Source: Amia ocellicauda (Eukaryota; Chordata; Actinopteri; Amiiformes; Amiidae). Taken from it: 64,000 bases of DNA. The notes under the pieces are model-generated. The model had not been told where the DNA came from. It ran no database searches and was given only the letters and a program-made list of their open reading frames with translations. This document shows, piece after piece, positions 11,201 through 26,200 of the stretch (position 1 is the stretch's first letter; each line of letters opens with the position of its first letter). Position numbers and translations under genes: made by a program. The stretch spans positions 7,909,405 to 7,973,404 of the forward strand of contig NC_089853.1 of NCBI RefSeq assembly GCF_036373705.1, read 5' to 3'.

Positions 11201-14200
11201 AGAGAGAGAACAAGAGAAGTCAGGACATTGTGAATGTAACCAGCTGCCTCTGTGTCTATCTCTCCCTCTGTCTCTGAGTGAGTGAATGAGTGTATGTGTG
11301 TGAGAGAGAGTGAGTGTATGTGTGTGTGTGAGAGAGAAAGTGTATGTGTGAGAGAGAGTGAGGGGTGACTCACGGTGAGCCGGGCACTCCTGGACTTGGC
11401 AATGACTCCCAGCAGGATCTCAGCAGCTCTGAACTCCTGTAGGAAACCAGCTACATCCTGCAGAGAGAGAGAGGGAAGGAGGGAGGGTGAGCCAGACGAC
11501 GAGAGCCAGAGGGACAAAAGAGGTTAAAAAGTGAAACTCCACAAGTAACACTAGTGCACCCCCCCCCCCACACCACACCCTGCCTCACCTGGTCCATGGC
11601 CATGTCCCACACCCTGCACAGCTCCTCTTCCTCCTTCTCTCCCAGCTCTCCGCCCCCTGCCTCAGGGTCCGCAGAGTCCTGCTCCCGCACCACCTATCAG
11701 ACGCACAGCGTCACACAATCACAGGCGTCACGCACTCACACACAATCACAGACGCCACAAACTCACACACAATCACAGGCGTCACGCACTCACACACAAT
11801 CACAGCGTCACGCACTCACACACAATCACAGGCGTCACACACTCACACACAATCACAGGCGTCACACACTCACACAGGTGTCACGCACTCACACACAATC
11901 ACAGCGTCACGCACTCACACAGGCGCCACGCACTCACACACAATCACAGGCGCCACGCACTCACACAATCACAGCTTCACGCACTCACACACAATCACAG
12001 CGTCACGCACACAGGCGTCACGCACTCACACACAATCACAGGCGTCACACACACAATCATAGGTGTCACGCACTCACACACAATCACAGGCATCACACAC
12101 TCACACAGGTGTCATGCACTCACACACAATCACAGCGTCACGCACTCACACACAATCACAGGCGTCACACACACAATCACAGCATCACACTCACACAGGT
12201 GTCACGCACTCACACACAATCACAGGCGTCACACACACAATCACAGCGTCACACTCACACAGGTGTCACGCACTCACACACAATCACAGGCGTCACACAC
12301 ACAATCACAGCGTCACGCACTCACACACAATCACAGCGTCACGCACTCACACACAATCATAGGCGTCACGCACTCACAAAGGCGTCACGCACTCACACAC
12401 AATCACAGGCATCACACACTCACACAATCATAGGCGTCACGCACTCACAGGCGTCACGCACTCACACAATCATAGGCGTCACGCACTCACACAGGTGTCA
12501 CGCACTCACACACAATCACAGGCATCACACACTCACAAAGGTGTCATGCACTCACACACAATCACAGGCATCACACACTCACACAGGTGTCATGCACTCA
12601 CACAATCACAGCGTCACGCACTCACACACAATCACAGGCGTCACACACAATCACAGCGTCACACTCACACAGGTGTCACGCACTCACACACAATCACAGG
12701 CATCACACACTCACACAGGTGTCATGCACTCACACACAATCACAGATGTCACACACAATCACAGCGTCACGCACTCACACACAATCACAGCGTCACGCAC
12801 TCACACAGGTGTCACGCACTCACAGGCGCCACACACACACACCCACACACAATCACAGGCGCCACGCACTCACACACAATCACAGGCGCCACACACTCAC
12901 ACACAATCACAGGCGCCACACACTCACACACAATCACAGGCGCCACGCACTCACACACAATCACAGGCGTCACACACACAAAATCACAGCGTCACGCACT
13001 CACACACAATCACAGGCGTCACAAACTCACACACAATCACAGGCGCCACGCACTCACACACAATCACAGGCGTCACGCACTCACACAATCACAGGCGTCA
13101 CACACACAAAATCACAGGCGTCACGCACTCACACACAATCACAGGCGTCACACACTCACACAGGTGTCACGCACTCACACAATCACAGCGTCACGCACTC
13201 ACACACAATCACAGGTGCCACGCACTCACACACAATCACAGGCACCACGCACTCACACAGGTGTCACGCACTCACACACAATCACAGGCATCACACACTC
13301 ACACAGGTGTCACGCACTCACACAATCACAGCGTCACACACTCACACAGGTGTCACGCACTCACATACAATCACAGCGTCACGCACTCACACACAATCAC
13401 AGGCGTCACGCACTCACACACAATCACAGCGTCACGCACTCACACAATCACAGCGTCACGCACTCACACAGGTGTCACACACTCACACAATCACAAGCGT
13501 CACGCACTCACACATTCACAGGTGTCACGCACTCACACACAATCACAGGCATCACACACTCACACACAATCACAGGCATCACACACTCACAATCACAGGT
13601 GTCACACACAATCACAGGCATCACGCACTCACAATCACAGGCGTCACGCACTCACAGGCATCACGCACTCACACAATCACAGGCGTCAAGAACTCACACA
13701 CAATCACAGGCATCACGCACTCACACACAATCACAGGCGTCACGCACTCACAATCACAGGCGTCACGCACTCACACACAATCACTGGTGTCACACACAAT
13801 CACAGGCGTCAAGCACTCACACACAATCACAGGCGTCACGCACTCACACACAATCACAGGCATCACACACAATCACAGGCATCACACACTCACACACAAT
13901 CACAGGCATCACACACTCACACACAATCACAGGCATCACACACTCACACAGGCGTCACACACTCACACACAATCACAGGCGTCAAGCACTCACACACAAT
14001 CACAGGTGTCACACAATCACAGCGTCACACACTCACACAATCACAAGCGTCACACACTCACACAGGTGTCACGCACTCACATACAATCACAGCGTCACGC
14101 ACTCACACACAATCACAGACGTCACGCACTCACACACAATCACAGGCGTCACGCACTCACACACAATCACAGGCGTCACGCACTCACACACTCACAGCGT

Positions 14201-17200
14201 CACGCACTCACACAGGCGTCACGCACTCACACACAATCACAGCGTCAAGCACTCACACACAATCACAGCGTCACGCACTCACACACAATCACAGGCGTCA
14301 CGCACTCACACACTCACAGCGTCACGCACTCACACAGGCGTCACGCACTCACACACAATCACAGGCGTCATGCACTCACACACAATCACAGGTGTCACAC
14401 ACAATCACAGCGTCACGCACTCACACACAATCACAGGCGTCACGCACTCACACAATCACAGGCGTCACGCACTCACACAATCACAGGCGTCACGCACTCA
14501 CACACAATCACAGGCGTCACGCACTCACACACAATCACAGGCATCACGCACTCACACACAATCACAGGCATCACACACTCACACAGGCGTCACGCACTCA
14601 CACACAATCACAGCGTCACGCACTCACACACAATCACAGGCGTCAAGCACTCACACACAATCACAGCGTCACGCACTCACACACAATCACAGGCGTCATG
14701 CACTCACACAATCACAGGTGTCACACACAATCACAGGCATCACGCACTCACAATCACAGGCGTCACGCACTCACACACAATCACAGCGTCACGCACTCAC
14801 ACACAATCACAGGCGTCACGCACTCACACACAATCACAGGCGTCACGCACTCACACACAATCACAGGCGTCACGCACTCACACACAATCACAGGCGTCAT
14901 GCACTCACACACAATCACAGGCGTCAAGCACTCACACACAATCACAGGCATCACACACTCACACAGGCGTCACGCACTCACACACAATCACAGGTGTCAA
15001 GCACTCACACACAATCACAGGCGTCAAGCACTCACACACAATCACAGGTGTCACACACTCACACAATCACAAGCGTCACACACTCACACAGGTGTCACGC
15101 ACTCACACAGGTGTCAAGCACTCACATACAATCACAGCGTCACGCACTCACACACAATCATAGGTGTCACGCACTCACACACAATCACAGCGTCACGCAC
15201 TCACACACAATCACAGGTGTCACGCACTCACACACAATCACAGGTGTCACGCACTCACACACAATCACAGCGTCACGCACTCACACACAATCACAGGCGT
15301 CACGCACTCACACACAATCACAGGTGTCACACACAATCACAGGCATCACGCACTCACACACAATCACTGGTGTCACACACAATCACAGGCGTCAAGCACT
15401 CACACACAATCACAGGCGTCACGCACTCACACAATCACAGGCGTCACGCACTCACACACAATCACAGGCATCACACACTCACACAGGTGTCACGCACTCA
15501 CACAATCACAGGCATCACACACTCACACACAATCACAGGCATCACACACTCACACAGGCGTCACGCACTCACACACAATCACAGCGTCACGCACTCACAC
15601 ACAATCACAGGCGTCAAGCACTCACACACAATCACAGGTGTCACACAATCACAGCGTCACACACTCACACAATCACAAGCGTCACACACTCACACAGGTG
15701 TCACGCACTCACATACAATCACAGCGTCACGCACTCACACACAATCACAGACGTCACGCACTCACACACAATCACAGACGTCACGCACTCACACACAATC
15801 ACAGGCGTCAAGCACTCACACACAATCACAGGTGTCACACACAATTACAGCGTCACGCACTCACACAATCACAGCGTCACGCACTCACACACAATCACAG
15901 CGTCACGCACTCACACAGGTGTCACGCACTCACACACAATCACAGGCGTCACGCACTCACACACTCACAGCGTCACGCACTCACACAGGCGTCACGCACT
16001 CACACAGGCGTCACACACTCACACACAATCACAGGCGTCATGCACTCACACACAATCACAGGTGTCACACACAATCACAGCGTCACGCACTCACACACAA
16101 TCACAGGCGTCATGCACTCACACACAATCACAGGTGTCACACACAATCACAGGCGTCATGCACTCACACACAATCACAGGCGTCACGCACTCACACACAA
16201 TCACAGGCATCACGCACTCACACACAATCACAGGCATCACACACTCACACAGGCGTCACGCACTCACACACAATCACAGCGTCACGCACTCACACACAAT
16301 CACAGGCGTCAAGCACTCACACACAATCACAGGTGTCACACACAATCACAGCGTCACGCACTCACACACAATCACAGGTGTCACACACAATCACAGGCAT
16401 CACGCACTCACAATCACAGGCGTCACGCACTCACACACAATCACTGCGTCACGCACTCACACACAATCACAGGTGTCACACACTCACACAATCACAAGCG
16501 TCACAAACTCACACAGGTGTCACGCACTCACACAGGTGTCAAGCACTCACATACAATCACAGCGTCACGCACTCACACACAATCACAGGTGTCACGCACT
16601 CACACACAATCACAGCATCACGCACTCACACACAATCACAGGCGTCATGCACTCACAATCACAGGCGTCACGCACTCACACACAATCACAGGCGTCACGC
16701 ACTCACACACAATCACAGGCGTCACGCACTCACACACAATCACAGCATCACGCACTCACACACAATCACAGGCGTCAAGCACTCACACACAATCACAGGC
16801 GTCACACACAATCACAGCGTCACGCACTCACACACAATCACAGGTGTCACACACAATCACAGCATCACGCACTCACACACAATCACAGGCGTCATGCACT
16901 CACACAATCACAGGCGTCATGCACTCACACACAATCACAGGTGTCACACACAATCACAGCGTCACGCACTCACACAATCACAGGCGTCAAGCACTCACAC
17001 ACAATCACAGGCGTCAAGCACTCACACACAATCACAGGCGTCACACACAATCACAGCGTCACGCACTCACACACAATCACAGGCGTCAAGCACTCACACA
17101 CAATCACAGGTGTCACACACAATTACAGCGTCACGCACTCACACACAATCACAGGCGCCAGGCACTCACACACAATCACAGGCGTCACACACAATCACAG

Positions 17201-20200
17201 CGTCACGCACTCACACACAATCACAGGTGTCACACACAATCACAGGCGTCATGCACTCACACACAATCACAGGTGTCACACACAATCACAGCGTCACGCA
17301 CTCACACACAATCACAGGCGTCACGCACTCACACACAATCACAGGCGTCACACACAATCACAGCGTCACGCACTCACACACAATCACAGGTGTCATGCAC
17401 TCACACAATCACAGGCGTCATGCACTCACACACAATCACAGGTGTCACACACAATCACAGCGTCACGCACTCACACACAATCACAGGCGTCAAGCACTCA
17501 CACACAATCACAGGTGTCACACACAATCACAGCGTCACACACTCACACAGGTGTCACGCACTCACATACAATCACAGCGTCACGCACTCACACAATCACA
17601 GCGTCACGCACTCACACACAATCACAGGCATCACACACTCACACAGGCGTCACGCACTCACACACAATCACAGCGTCACGCACTCACACAATCACAGGCG
17701 TCAAGCACTCACACACAATCACAGGTGTCACACACAATCACAGCGTCACGCACTCACACACAATCACAGGCGTCATGCACTCACACAATCACAGGTGTCA
17801 CACACAATCACAGGCATCACGCACTCACAATCACAGGCGTCACGCACTCACACACAATCACAGCGTCACGCACTCACACACAATCACAGGCGTCACGCAC
17901 TCACACACAATCACAGGCGTCACGCACTCACACACAATCACAGGCGTCAAGCACTCACACACAATCCCAGGCGTCACGCACTCACACACAATCCCAGGCA
18001 TCACACACTCACACAGGCGTCACGCACTCACACACAATCACAGGTGTCAAGCACTCACACACAATCACAGGCGTCAAGCACTCACACACAATCACAGGTG
18101 TCACACACTCACACAATCACAAGCGTCACACACTCACACAGGTGTCACGCACTCACATACAATCACAGCATCACGCACTCACACACAATCACAGGTGTAA
18201 CGCACTCACACACAATCACAGGTGTCACGCACTCACACAATCACAGGTGTCACGCACTCACACACAATCACAGGCGTCATGCACTCACAATCACAGGCGT
18301 CACGCACTCACACAATCACAGGCGTCATGCACTCACACACAATCACAGGCGTCAAGCACTCACACACAATCACAGGCGTCACGCACTCACACACAATCAC
18401 AGCGTCACGCACTCACACAGGTGTCACGCACTCACACACAATCACAGACGTCACACACTCACACAAGCGTCACGCACTCACACACAATCACAGGCGTCAT
18501 GCACTCACACACAATCACAGGTGTCACACACAATCACAGCATCACGCACTCACACACAATCACAGGCGTCATGCACTCACACAATCACAGGCGTCATGCA
18601 CTCACACAATCACAGCGTCACGCACTCACACAATCACAGGCGTCAAGCACTCACACACAATCACAGGCGTCACACACACACACAGGCGTCACGCACTCAC
18701 ACACAATCACAGGTGTCAAGCACTCACACACAATCACAGGCGTCACGCACTCACACACAATCACAGGCGTCACGCACTCACACACAATCACAGGCGTCAT
18801 GCACTCACACACAATCACAGGCGTCAAGCACTCACACACAATCACAGGCGTCACGCACTCACACACAATCCCAGGCATCACACACACACACAGGCGTCAC
18901 GCACTCACACACAATCACAGGTGTCAAGCACTCACACACAATCACAGGTGTCACACACTCACACAATCACAAGCGTCACACACTCACACAGGTGTCACGC
19001 ACTCACACAGGTGTCAAGCACTCACATACAATCACAGCGTCACGCACTCACACACAATCACAGGTGTCACGCACTCACACACAATCACAGCGTCACGCAC
19101 TCACACACAATCACAGGTGTCACGCACTCACACACAATCACAGCGTCACGCACTCACAATCACAGGCGTCACGCACTCACACACAATCACAGGTGTCACA
19201 CACAATCACAGGCGTCACGCACTCACACACAATCACAGGCGTCACGCACTCACACAATCACAGGCGTCAAGCACTCACACACAATCACAGCGTCACGCAC
19301 TCACACACAATCACAGGCGTCAAGCACTCACACACAATCACAGGCGTCACACACAATCACAGGCGTCAAGCACTCACACACAATCACAGGCGTCACACAC
19401 AATCACAGCGTCACGCACTCACACACAATCACAGCGTCACGCACTCACACACAATCACAGGCATCACACACTCACACAGGCGTCACGCACTCACACACAA
19501 TCACAGCGTCACGCACTCACACAATCACAGGCGTCAAGCACTCACACACAATCACAGGTGTCACACACAATCACAGCGTCACGCACTCACACACAATCAC
19601 AGGCGTCATGCACTCACACAATCACAGGTGTCACACACAATCACAGGCATCACGCACTCACAATCACAGGCGTCACGCACTCACACACAATCACAGGCGT
19701 CACGCACTCACACACAATCACAGGCGTCATGCACTCACACACAATCACAGGCGTCAAGCACTCACACACAATCCCAGGCGTCACGCACTCACACACAATC
19801 CCAGGCATCACACACGCGTCACGCACTCACACACAATCACAGGTGTCAAGCACTCACACACAATCACAGGCGTCAAGCACTCACACACAATCACAGGTGT
19901 CACACACTCACACAATCACAAGCGTCACACACTCACACAGGTGTCACGCACTCACACAGGTGTCACGCACTCACACACAATAACAGCGTCACGCACTCAC
20001 ACACAATCACAGCGTCACGCACTCACACACAATCACAGGTGTCACGCACTCACACACAATCACAGCGTCACGCACTCACACACAATCACAGGCGTCATGC
20101 ACTCACAATCACAGGCGTCACGCACTCACACACAATCACAGGTGTCACACACAATCACAGGCGTCACGCACTCACACACAATCACAGGCGTCACGCACTC

Positions 20201-23200
20201 ACACACAATCACAGGCGTCACGCACTCACACACAATCACAGGCGTCACGCACTCACACACAATCACAGGCGTCACACACAATCACAGCGTCACGCACTCA
20301 CACACAATCACAGCGTCACGCACTCACACACAATCACAGGCGTCACGCACTCACACACAATCACAGCGTCACGCACTCACACAGGTGTCACGCACTCACA
20401 CACAATCACAGACGTCACACACTCACACAGGCGTCACGCACTCACACACAATCACAGGCGTCATGCACTCACACACAATCACAGGTGTCACACACAATCA
20501 CAGCATCACGCACTCACACACAATCACAGGCGTCAAGCACTCACACACAATCACAGGTGTCACACACAATTACAGCGTCACGCACTCACACACAATCACA
20601 GGCGCCAGGCACTCACACACAATCACAGGCGTCACACACAATCACAGCGTCACGCACTCACACACAATCACAGGTGTCACACACAATCACAGGCGTCATG
20701 CACTCACACACAATCACAGGTGTCACACACAATCACAGCGTCACGCACTCACACACAATCACAGGCGTCACGCACTCACACACAATCACAGGCGTCACAC
20801 ACAATCACAGCGTCACGCACTCACACACAATCACAGGTGTCATGCACTCACACAATCACAGGCGTCATGCACTCACACACAATCACAGGTGTCACACACA
20901 ATCACAGCGTCACGCACTCACACACAATCACAGGCGTCAAGCACTCACACACAATCACAGGTGTCACACACAATCACAGCGTCACACACTCACACAGGTG
21001 TCACGCACTCACATACAATCACAGCGTCACGCACTCACACAATCACAGCGTCACGCACTCACACACAATCACAGGCATCACACACTCACACAGGCGTCAC
21101 GCACTCACACAATCACAGCGTCACGCACTCACACAATCACAGGCGTCAAGCACTCACACACAATCACAGGTGTCACACACAATCACAGCGTCACGCACTC
21201 ACACACAATCACAGGCGTCATGCACTCACACAATCACAGGTGTCACACACAATCACAGGCATCACGCACTCACAATCACAGGCGTCACGCACTCACACAC
21301 AATCACAGCGTCACGCACTCACACACAATCACAGGCGTCACGCACTCACACACAATCACAGGCGTCACGCACTCACACACAATCACAGGCGTCACGCACT
21401 CACACACAATCCCAGGCGTCACGCACTCACACACAATCCCAGGCATCACACACTCACACAGGCGTCACGCACTCACACACAATCACAGGCGTCACGCACT
21501 CACACAATCACAGGCGTCATGCACTCACACACAATCACAGGCGTCAAGCACTCACACACAATCACAGGCGTCACGCACTCACACACAATCACAGCGTCAC
21601 GCACTCACACAGGTGTCACGCACTCACACACAATCACAGACGTCACACACTCACACAAGCGTCACGCACTCACACACAATCACAGGCGTCATGCACTCAC
21701 ACACAATCACAGGTGTCACACACAATCACAGCATCACGCACTCACACACAATCACAGGCGTCATGCACTCACACAATCACAGGCGTCATGCACTCACACA
21801 ATCACAGCGTCACGCACTCACACAATCACAGGCGTCAAGCACTCACACACAATCACAGGCGTCACACACACACACAGGCGTCACGCACTCACACACAATC
21901 ACAGGTGTCAAGCACTCACACACAATCACAGGCGTCACGCACTCACACACAATCACAGGCGTCACGCACTCACACACAATCACAGGCGTCAAGCACTCAC
22001 ACACAATCACAGGCGTCACGCACTCACACACAATCCCAGGCATCACACACACACACAGGCGTCACGCACTCACACACAATCACAGGTGTCAAGCACTCAC
22101 ACACAATCACAGGTGTCACACACTCACACAATCACAAGCGTCACACACTCACACAGGTGTCACGCACTCACACAGGTGTCAAGCACTCACATACAATCAC
22201 AGCGTCACGCACTCACACACAATCACAGGTGTCACGCACTCACACACAATCACAGCGTCACGCACTCACACACAATCACAGGTGTCACGCACTCACACAC
22301 AATCACAGCGTCACGCACTCACAATCACAGGCGTCACGCACTCACACACAATCACAGGTGTCACACACAATCACAGGCGTCACGCACTCACACACAATCA
22401 CAGGCGTCACGCACTCACACAATCACAGGCGTCAAGCACTCACACACAATCACAGCGTCACGCACTCACACACAATCACAGGCGTCAAGCACTCACACAC
22501 AATCACAGGCGTCACACACAATCACAGGCGTCAAGCACTCACACACAATCACAGGTGTCACACACAATCACAGCGTCACGCACTCACACAATCACAGGCG
22601 TCACGCACTCACACACAATCACAGGTGTCACACACAATCACAGGCGTCATGCACTCACACACAATCACAGGTGTCACACACAATCACAGCGTCACGCACT
22701 CACACAATCACAGGCGTCACGCACTCACACACAATCACAGGCGTCACACACAATCACAGGCGTCACGCACTCACACACAATCACAGGTGTCACGCACTCA
22801 CACACAATCACAGCGTCACGCACTCACACACAATCACAGGCGTCATGCACTCACAATCACAGGCGTCACGCACTCACACACAATCACAGGTGTCACACAC
22901 AATCACAGGCGTCACGCACTCACACACAATCACAGGCGTCACGCACTCACACACAATCACAGGCGTCACGCACTCACACACAATCACAGGCGTCACGCAC
23001 TCACACACAATCACAGCGTCACGCACTCACACACAATCACAGGCGTCACACACAATCACAGCGTCACGCACTCACACACAATCACAGCGTCACGCACTCA
23101 CACACAATCACAGGCGTCACGCACTCACACACAATCACAGCGTCACGCACTCACACAGGTGTCACGCACTCACACACAATCACAGACGTCACACACTCAC

Positions 23201-26200
23201 ACAGGCGTCACGCACTCACACACAATCACAGGCGTCATGCACTCACACACAATCACAGGTGTCACACACAATCACAGCGTCACGCACTCACACAATCACA
23301 GGCGTCACGCACTCACACACAATCACAGGTGTCACACACAATCACAGGCGTCATGCACTCACACACAATCACAGGTGTCACACACAATCACAGCGTCACG
23401 CACTCACACAATCACAGGCGTCACGCACTCACACACAATCACAGGCGTCACACACAATCACAGCGTCATGCACTCACACACAATCACAGGCGTCATGCAC
23501 TCACACACAATCACAGGCGTCATGCACTCACACACAATCACAGGTGTCACACACAATCACAGAGTCACGCACTCACACACAATCACAGGCGTCATGCACT
23601 CACACACAATCACAGGTGTCACACACAATCACAGCGTCACGCACTCACACACAATCACAGGCGTCACGCACTCACACAATCACAGGCGTCACGCACTCAC
23701 ACACAATCACAGGTGTCACACACAATCACAGCGTCACGCACTCACACACAATCACAGCGTCACGCACTCACACACAATCACAGGCGTCACGCACTCACAC
23801 ACAATCACAGGCGTCACGCACTCACACACAATCACAGGCGTCAAGCACTCACACACAATCACAGGTGTCACACACAATCACAGCGTCACACACTCACACA
23901 GGTGTCACGCACTCACACACAATCACAGGCGTCATGCACTCACACACAATCACAGGTGTCACACACAATCACAGCGTCACGCACTCACACAATCACAGGT
24001 GTCATGCACTCACACAATCACAGGCGTCATGCACTCACACACAATCACAGGTGTCACACACAATCACAGCGTCACGCACTCACACACAATCACAGGCGTC
24101 ACGCACTCACACAATCACAGGCGTCATGCACTCACACACAATCACAGGTGTCACACACAATCACAGCGTCACACACTCACACACAATCACAGCGTCACGC
24201 ACTCACACACAATCACAGGCGTCAAGCACTCACACACAATCACAGGCGTCACACACAATCACAGCGTCACACACTCACACAGGTGTCACGCACTCACACA
24301 CAATCACAGCGTCACGCACTCACACACAATCACAGGCGTCACGCACTCACACACAATCACAGGCGTCAAGCACTCACACACAATCACAGGTGTCACACAC
24401 AATCACAGGCGTCAAGCACTCACACACAATCACAGGTGTCACACACAATCACAGCGTCACACACTCACACAGGTGTCACGCACTCACACAATCACAGGCG
24501 TCATGCACTCACACACAATCACAGGTGTCACACACAATCACAGCGTCACGCACTCACACAATCACAGGTGTCATGCACTCACACAATCACAGGCGTCATG
24601 CACTCACACACAATCACAGGTGTCACACACAATCACAGCGTCACGCACTCACACAATCACAGGTGTCATGCACTCACACAATCACAGGCGTCAAGCACTC
24701 ACACACAATCACAGGTGTCACACACAATCACAGCGTCACACACTCACACAATCACAGGCGTCATGCACTCACACACAATCACAGGTGTCACACACAATCA
24801 CAGCGTCACGCACTCACACAATCACAGGTGTCATGCACTCACACAATCACAGGCGTCATGCACTCACACACAATCACAGGTGTCACACACAATCACAGCG
24901 TCACGCACTCACACACAATCACAGGTGTCACACACAATCACAGCGTCACGCACTCACACAATCACAGGTGTCATGCACTCACACAATCACAGGCGTCACG
25001 CACTCACACACAATCACAGGCGTCAAGCACTCACACACAATCACAGGCGTCAAGCACTCACACACAATCACAGGTGTCACACACAATCACAGCGTCACAC
25101 ACTCACACAGGTGTCACGCACTCACATACAATCACAGCGTCACGCACTCACACAATCACAGCGTCACGCACTCACACACAATCACAGCGTCACGCACTCA
25201 CACACAATCACAGCGTCACGCACTCACACACAATCACAGGCGTCACGCACTCACACACAATCACAGGCGTCAAGCACTCACACACAATCACAGGCGTCAA
25301 GCACTCACACACAATCACAGGCGTCACGCACTCACACACAATCACAGTGTCACGCACTCACACACAATCACAGGCGTCACGCACTCACACACAATCACAG
25401 TGTCACGCACTCACACACAATCACAGGCATCACACACTCACACACAATCACAGGCGTCACGCACTCACACGCACTTCAAATAAAGCGAGAGCGAATGAAA
25501 ACCAGGAAGCCCTTTGGCCCCGGAGAGCCGGAGAAGCAGTACCTCGATGAGCCTGGACAGGGTGCTGAAGAGCCAGTGTTTGCTGTAGACTGTGTCCCCA
25601 ATGGCGTCCCCCCCGGCCCCCGGCCCCTCTGCCCGGTCCCTCTCCTCCTCCTCCTCTTCCTCCTCCTTCAGGCTCGTGCGCGGGGGCGGGGAGGGGTTGC
25701 GGTCCATGTCCGGGGAGGGGGGGGTGCTGGCACTGCCGCTGTCGCTGTCCCTGTCCCCCCCACCCTCACTGCTGCGCTCTGGGGGGGCGGAGAGGGTGAC
25801 AGAAGGATTGAAAGAGGGACACAGATGAAGGGAGGAGTGTTTTGTTTAGGTTGTGCAGAGAGATTATTGTGTCTTTTGCACTAACTTTCAATTTAGCTCA
25901 TTAATTGGGGTCACAGCCTGGGCTGGGGTTCGAGTCCCTAAAGGTGGCAGTGGGGCAGATGACGTCACACAGTGGGCAACAGTGACCGTCCCTCCTCTCA
26001 GCCCCACAACGCAGAGTAAAGACCCTGAATATGATTAGCTGTCAGACTAAATAACTGCCTTATCTCCGTTTACTGAGACTGCGTAGTTACTGAACTCACA
26101 CCTTTCATTGAAACACGCGAGAAGTTTGACCATATTTACTTAACAGCTTATTCAACATTTCATTTCTCATATGTGAGCTTTCAAGAAATGAAATGACCAC

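Larger units (their letters stand above)
11702..25472. repeat. giant intronic minisatellite array of SAAL1
   Basis: About 13.8 kb is an almost uninterrupted tandem array. The main unit is 27 bp, core AATCACAGGCGTCACGCAC followed by TCACACAC. Common 25-bp forms lack the GG (CACAGCGTCAC), and shorter forms lack CA pairs or the AATCACA block. Length divided by unit size gives roughly 500-550 units (an estimate, not a count). Variants cluster at two CpG positions. Stop triplets are rare on the plus strand, so all three frames stay open for thousands of codons, giving His/Thr/Ser/Arg-rich pseudo-peptides. The array starts 8 bp from the SAAL1 exon-3 acceptor and ends about 70 bp inside the exon-2 donor. 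Confidence 0.97.

Noticed and set aside
18651..18887. Cys/Val-rich minus-strand frames at 18651-18887 and 21843-22052
   Set aside because: They are fortuitous openings in the array. Their near identity reflects the higher-order duplication, not a gene family.
11702..25472. Possible HNH-nuclease-like motifs (repeated HNHRR) in the same translation
   Set aside because: The HNH triplets come from the repeat sequence CACAATCAC read in one frame. There is no surrounding fold and the pattern repeats hundreds of times.
11702..25472. CRISPR-like array
   Set aside because: There are no unique spacers between repeats; units are directly tandem and the DNA is vertebrate.
15164..25483. A 3439-codon open frame rich in His, Thr, Ser and Arg
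   Set aside because: It is the SAAL1 intronic minisatellite read on the antisense strand. All three frames are equally open, unit lengths of 25 and 23 bp shift the repeat frame at random, and no domain, splice or promoter evidence supports a protein.
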